The position numbers and the translations under genes were made by a program. The notes under the pieces were generated by a model. The model had not been told where the DNA came from. It saw nothing but the letters and a program-made list of their open reading frames with translations, and ran no database searches. This document shows positions 5,384 through 5,444 of a stretch of 5,444 nt of DNA, one piece after another; the stretch's first letter is position 1, and each line of letters starts with the position of its first letter. The stretch covers positions 1 through 5,444 of the forward strand of contig JAUWOB010000075.1 of the NCBI GenBank assembly GCA_030612345.1. The letters are read 5' to 3'. This DNA comes from Dehalococcoidia bacterium. Lineage in GTDB: Bacteria; Chloroflexota; Dehalococcoidia; GIF9; AB-539-J10.

Positions 5384-5444
5384 ATGAGTAGTCAAACTAT
5401 AGCCCCTCAGGATGTTCCAGTGAAAGAATTACTTAAGAAGCTGT
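5384..5444 (+). CDS. Possible N-terminus of an unidentified gene, cut by right edge
   Basis: An open frame from ATG at 5384 reads MSSQTIAPQDVPVKELLKKL and continues past the window. An ATG at 5372 and a GTG at 5420 are alternative starts in the same frame, which is closed upstream by TAA at 5360-5362. The GTG has the best ribosome binding site, AGGA at 5409-5412, seven bases away, and would begin the protein with MKELLKKL. The promoter-like TATAAT just upstream favours a real gene. Only about 20 codons are visible, so no family can be named and chance is possible. Confidence 0.35.
   Translation, partial: MSSQTIAPQDVPVKELLKKL

Overview
The window shows bacterial chromosome from a moderate-GC organism: close-packed genes, Shine-Dalgarno sites, and bacterial class II aminoacyl-tRNA synthetases. 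The aminopropyltransferase resembles the Thermus thermophilus enzyme and plant thermospermine synthases. Together with a DUF2007 gene, a DUF169 gene and a palindromic repeat, this makes me think of an anaerobic Chloroflexota (Dehalococcoidia-like) lineage. That placement is from memory and is weak.

Left part, minus strand (2-1206): a two-gene polyamine operon, speD then speE. SpeD is an S-adenosylmethionine decarboxylase proenzyme that starts at TTG behind a strong ribosome binding site. SpeE is an aminopropyltransferase that runs off the left edge. The genes overlap by ATGA. SpeD makes decarboxylated SAM and SpeE transfers its aminopropyl group to an amine acceptor. The acceptor cannot be fixed from sequence and may be agmatine or a longer polyamine.

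Intergenic 1207-1335: divergent promoters. A good TTGATA-N17-TAAAAT promoter faces left toward speD, and an extended -10 faces right toward the synthetase operon. An inverted repeat covers the predicted speD transcription start.

Middle, plus strand (1336-4303): a small DUF2007 protein, lysyl-tRNA synthetase (lysS) and seryl-tRNA synthetase (serS), in a tight co-directional row with gaps of 9 and 19 bases. Both synthetases look full length with intact class II motifs. There is no room for a T-box or lysine riboswitch upstream.

Right part (4304-5444): a 133-base gap with a nested palindromic repeat, then a complete DUF169 gene with a strong ribosome binding site. Starting at the DUF169 stop codon is a diverged second copy of the last 19 codons of serS plus a stop. 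This is the most unusual thing in the window: the block with the palindrome and DUF169 gene is bracketed by two versions of the serS 3' end, which points to a past duplication, gene replacement or insertion at serS. Beyond it lie an extended -10 promoter and the possible first codons of another rightward gene cut by the window edge.

I found no CRISPR array, tRNA, rRNA, transposase, integrase or obvious new defence system.
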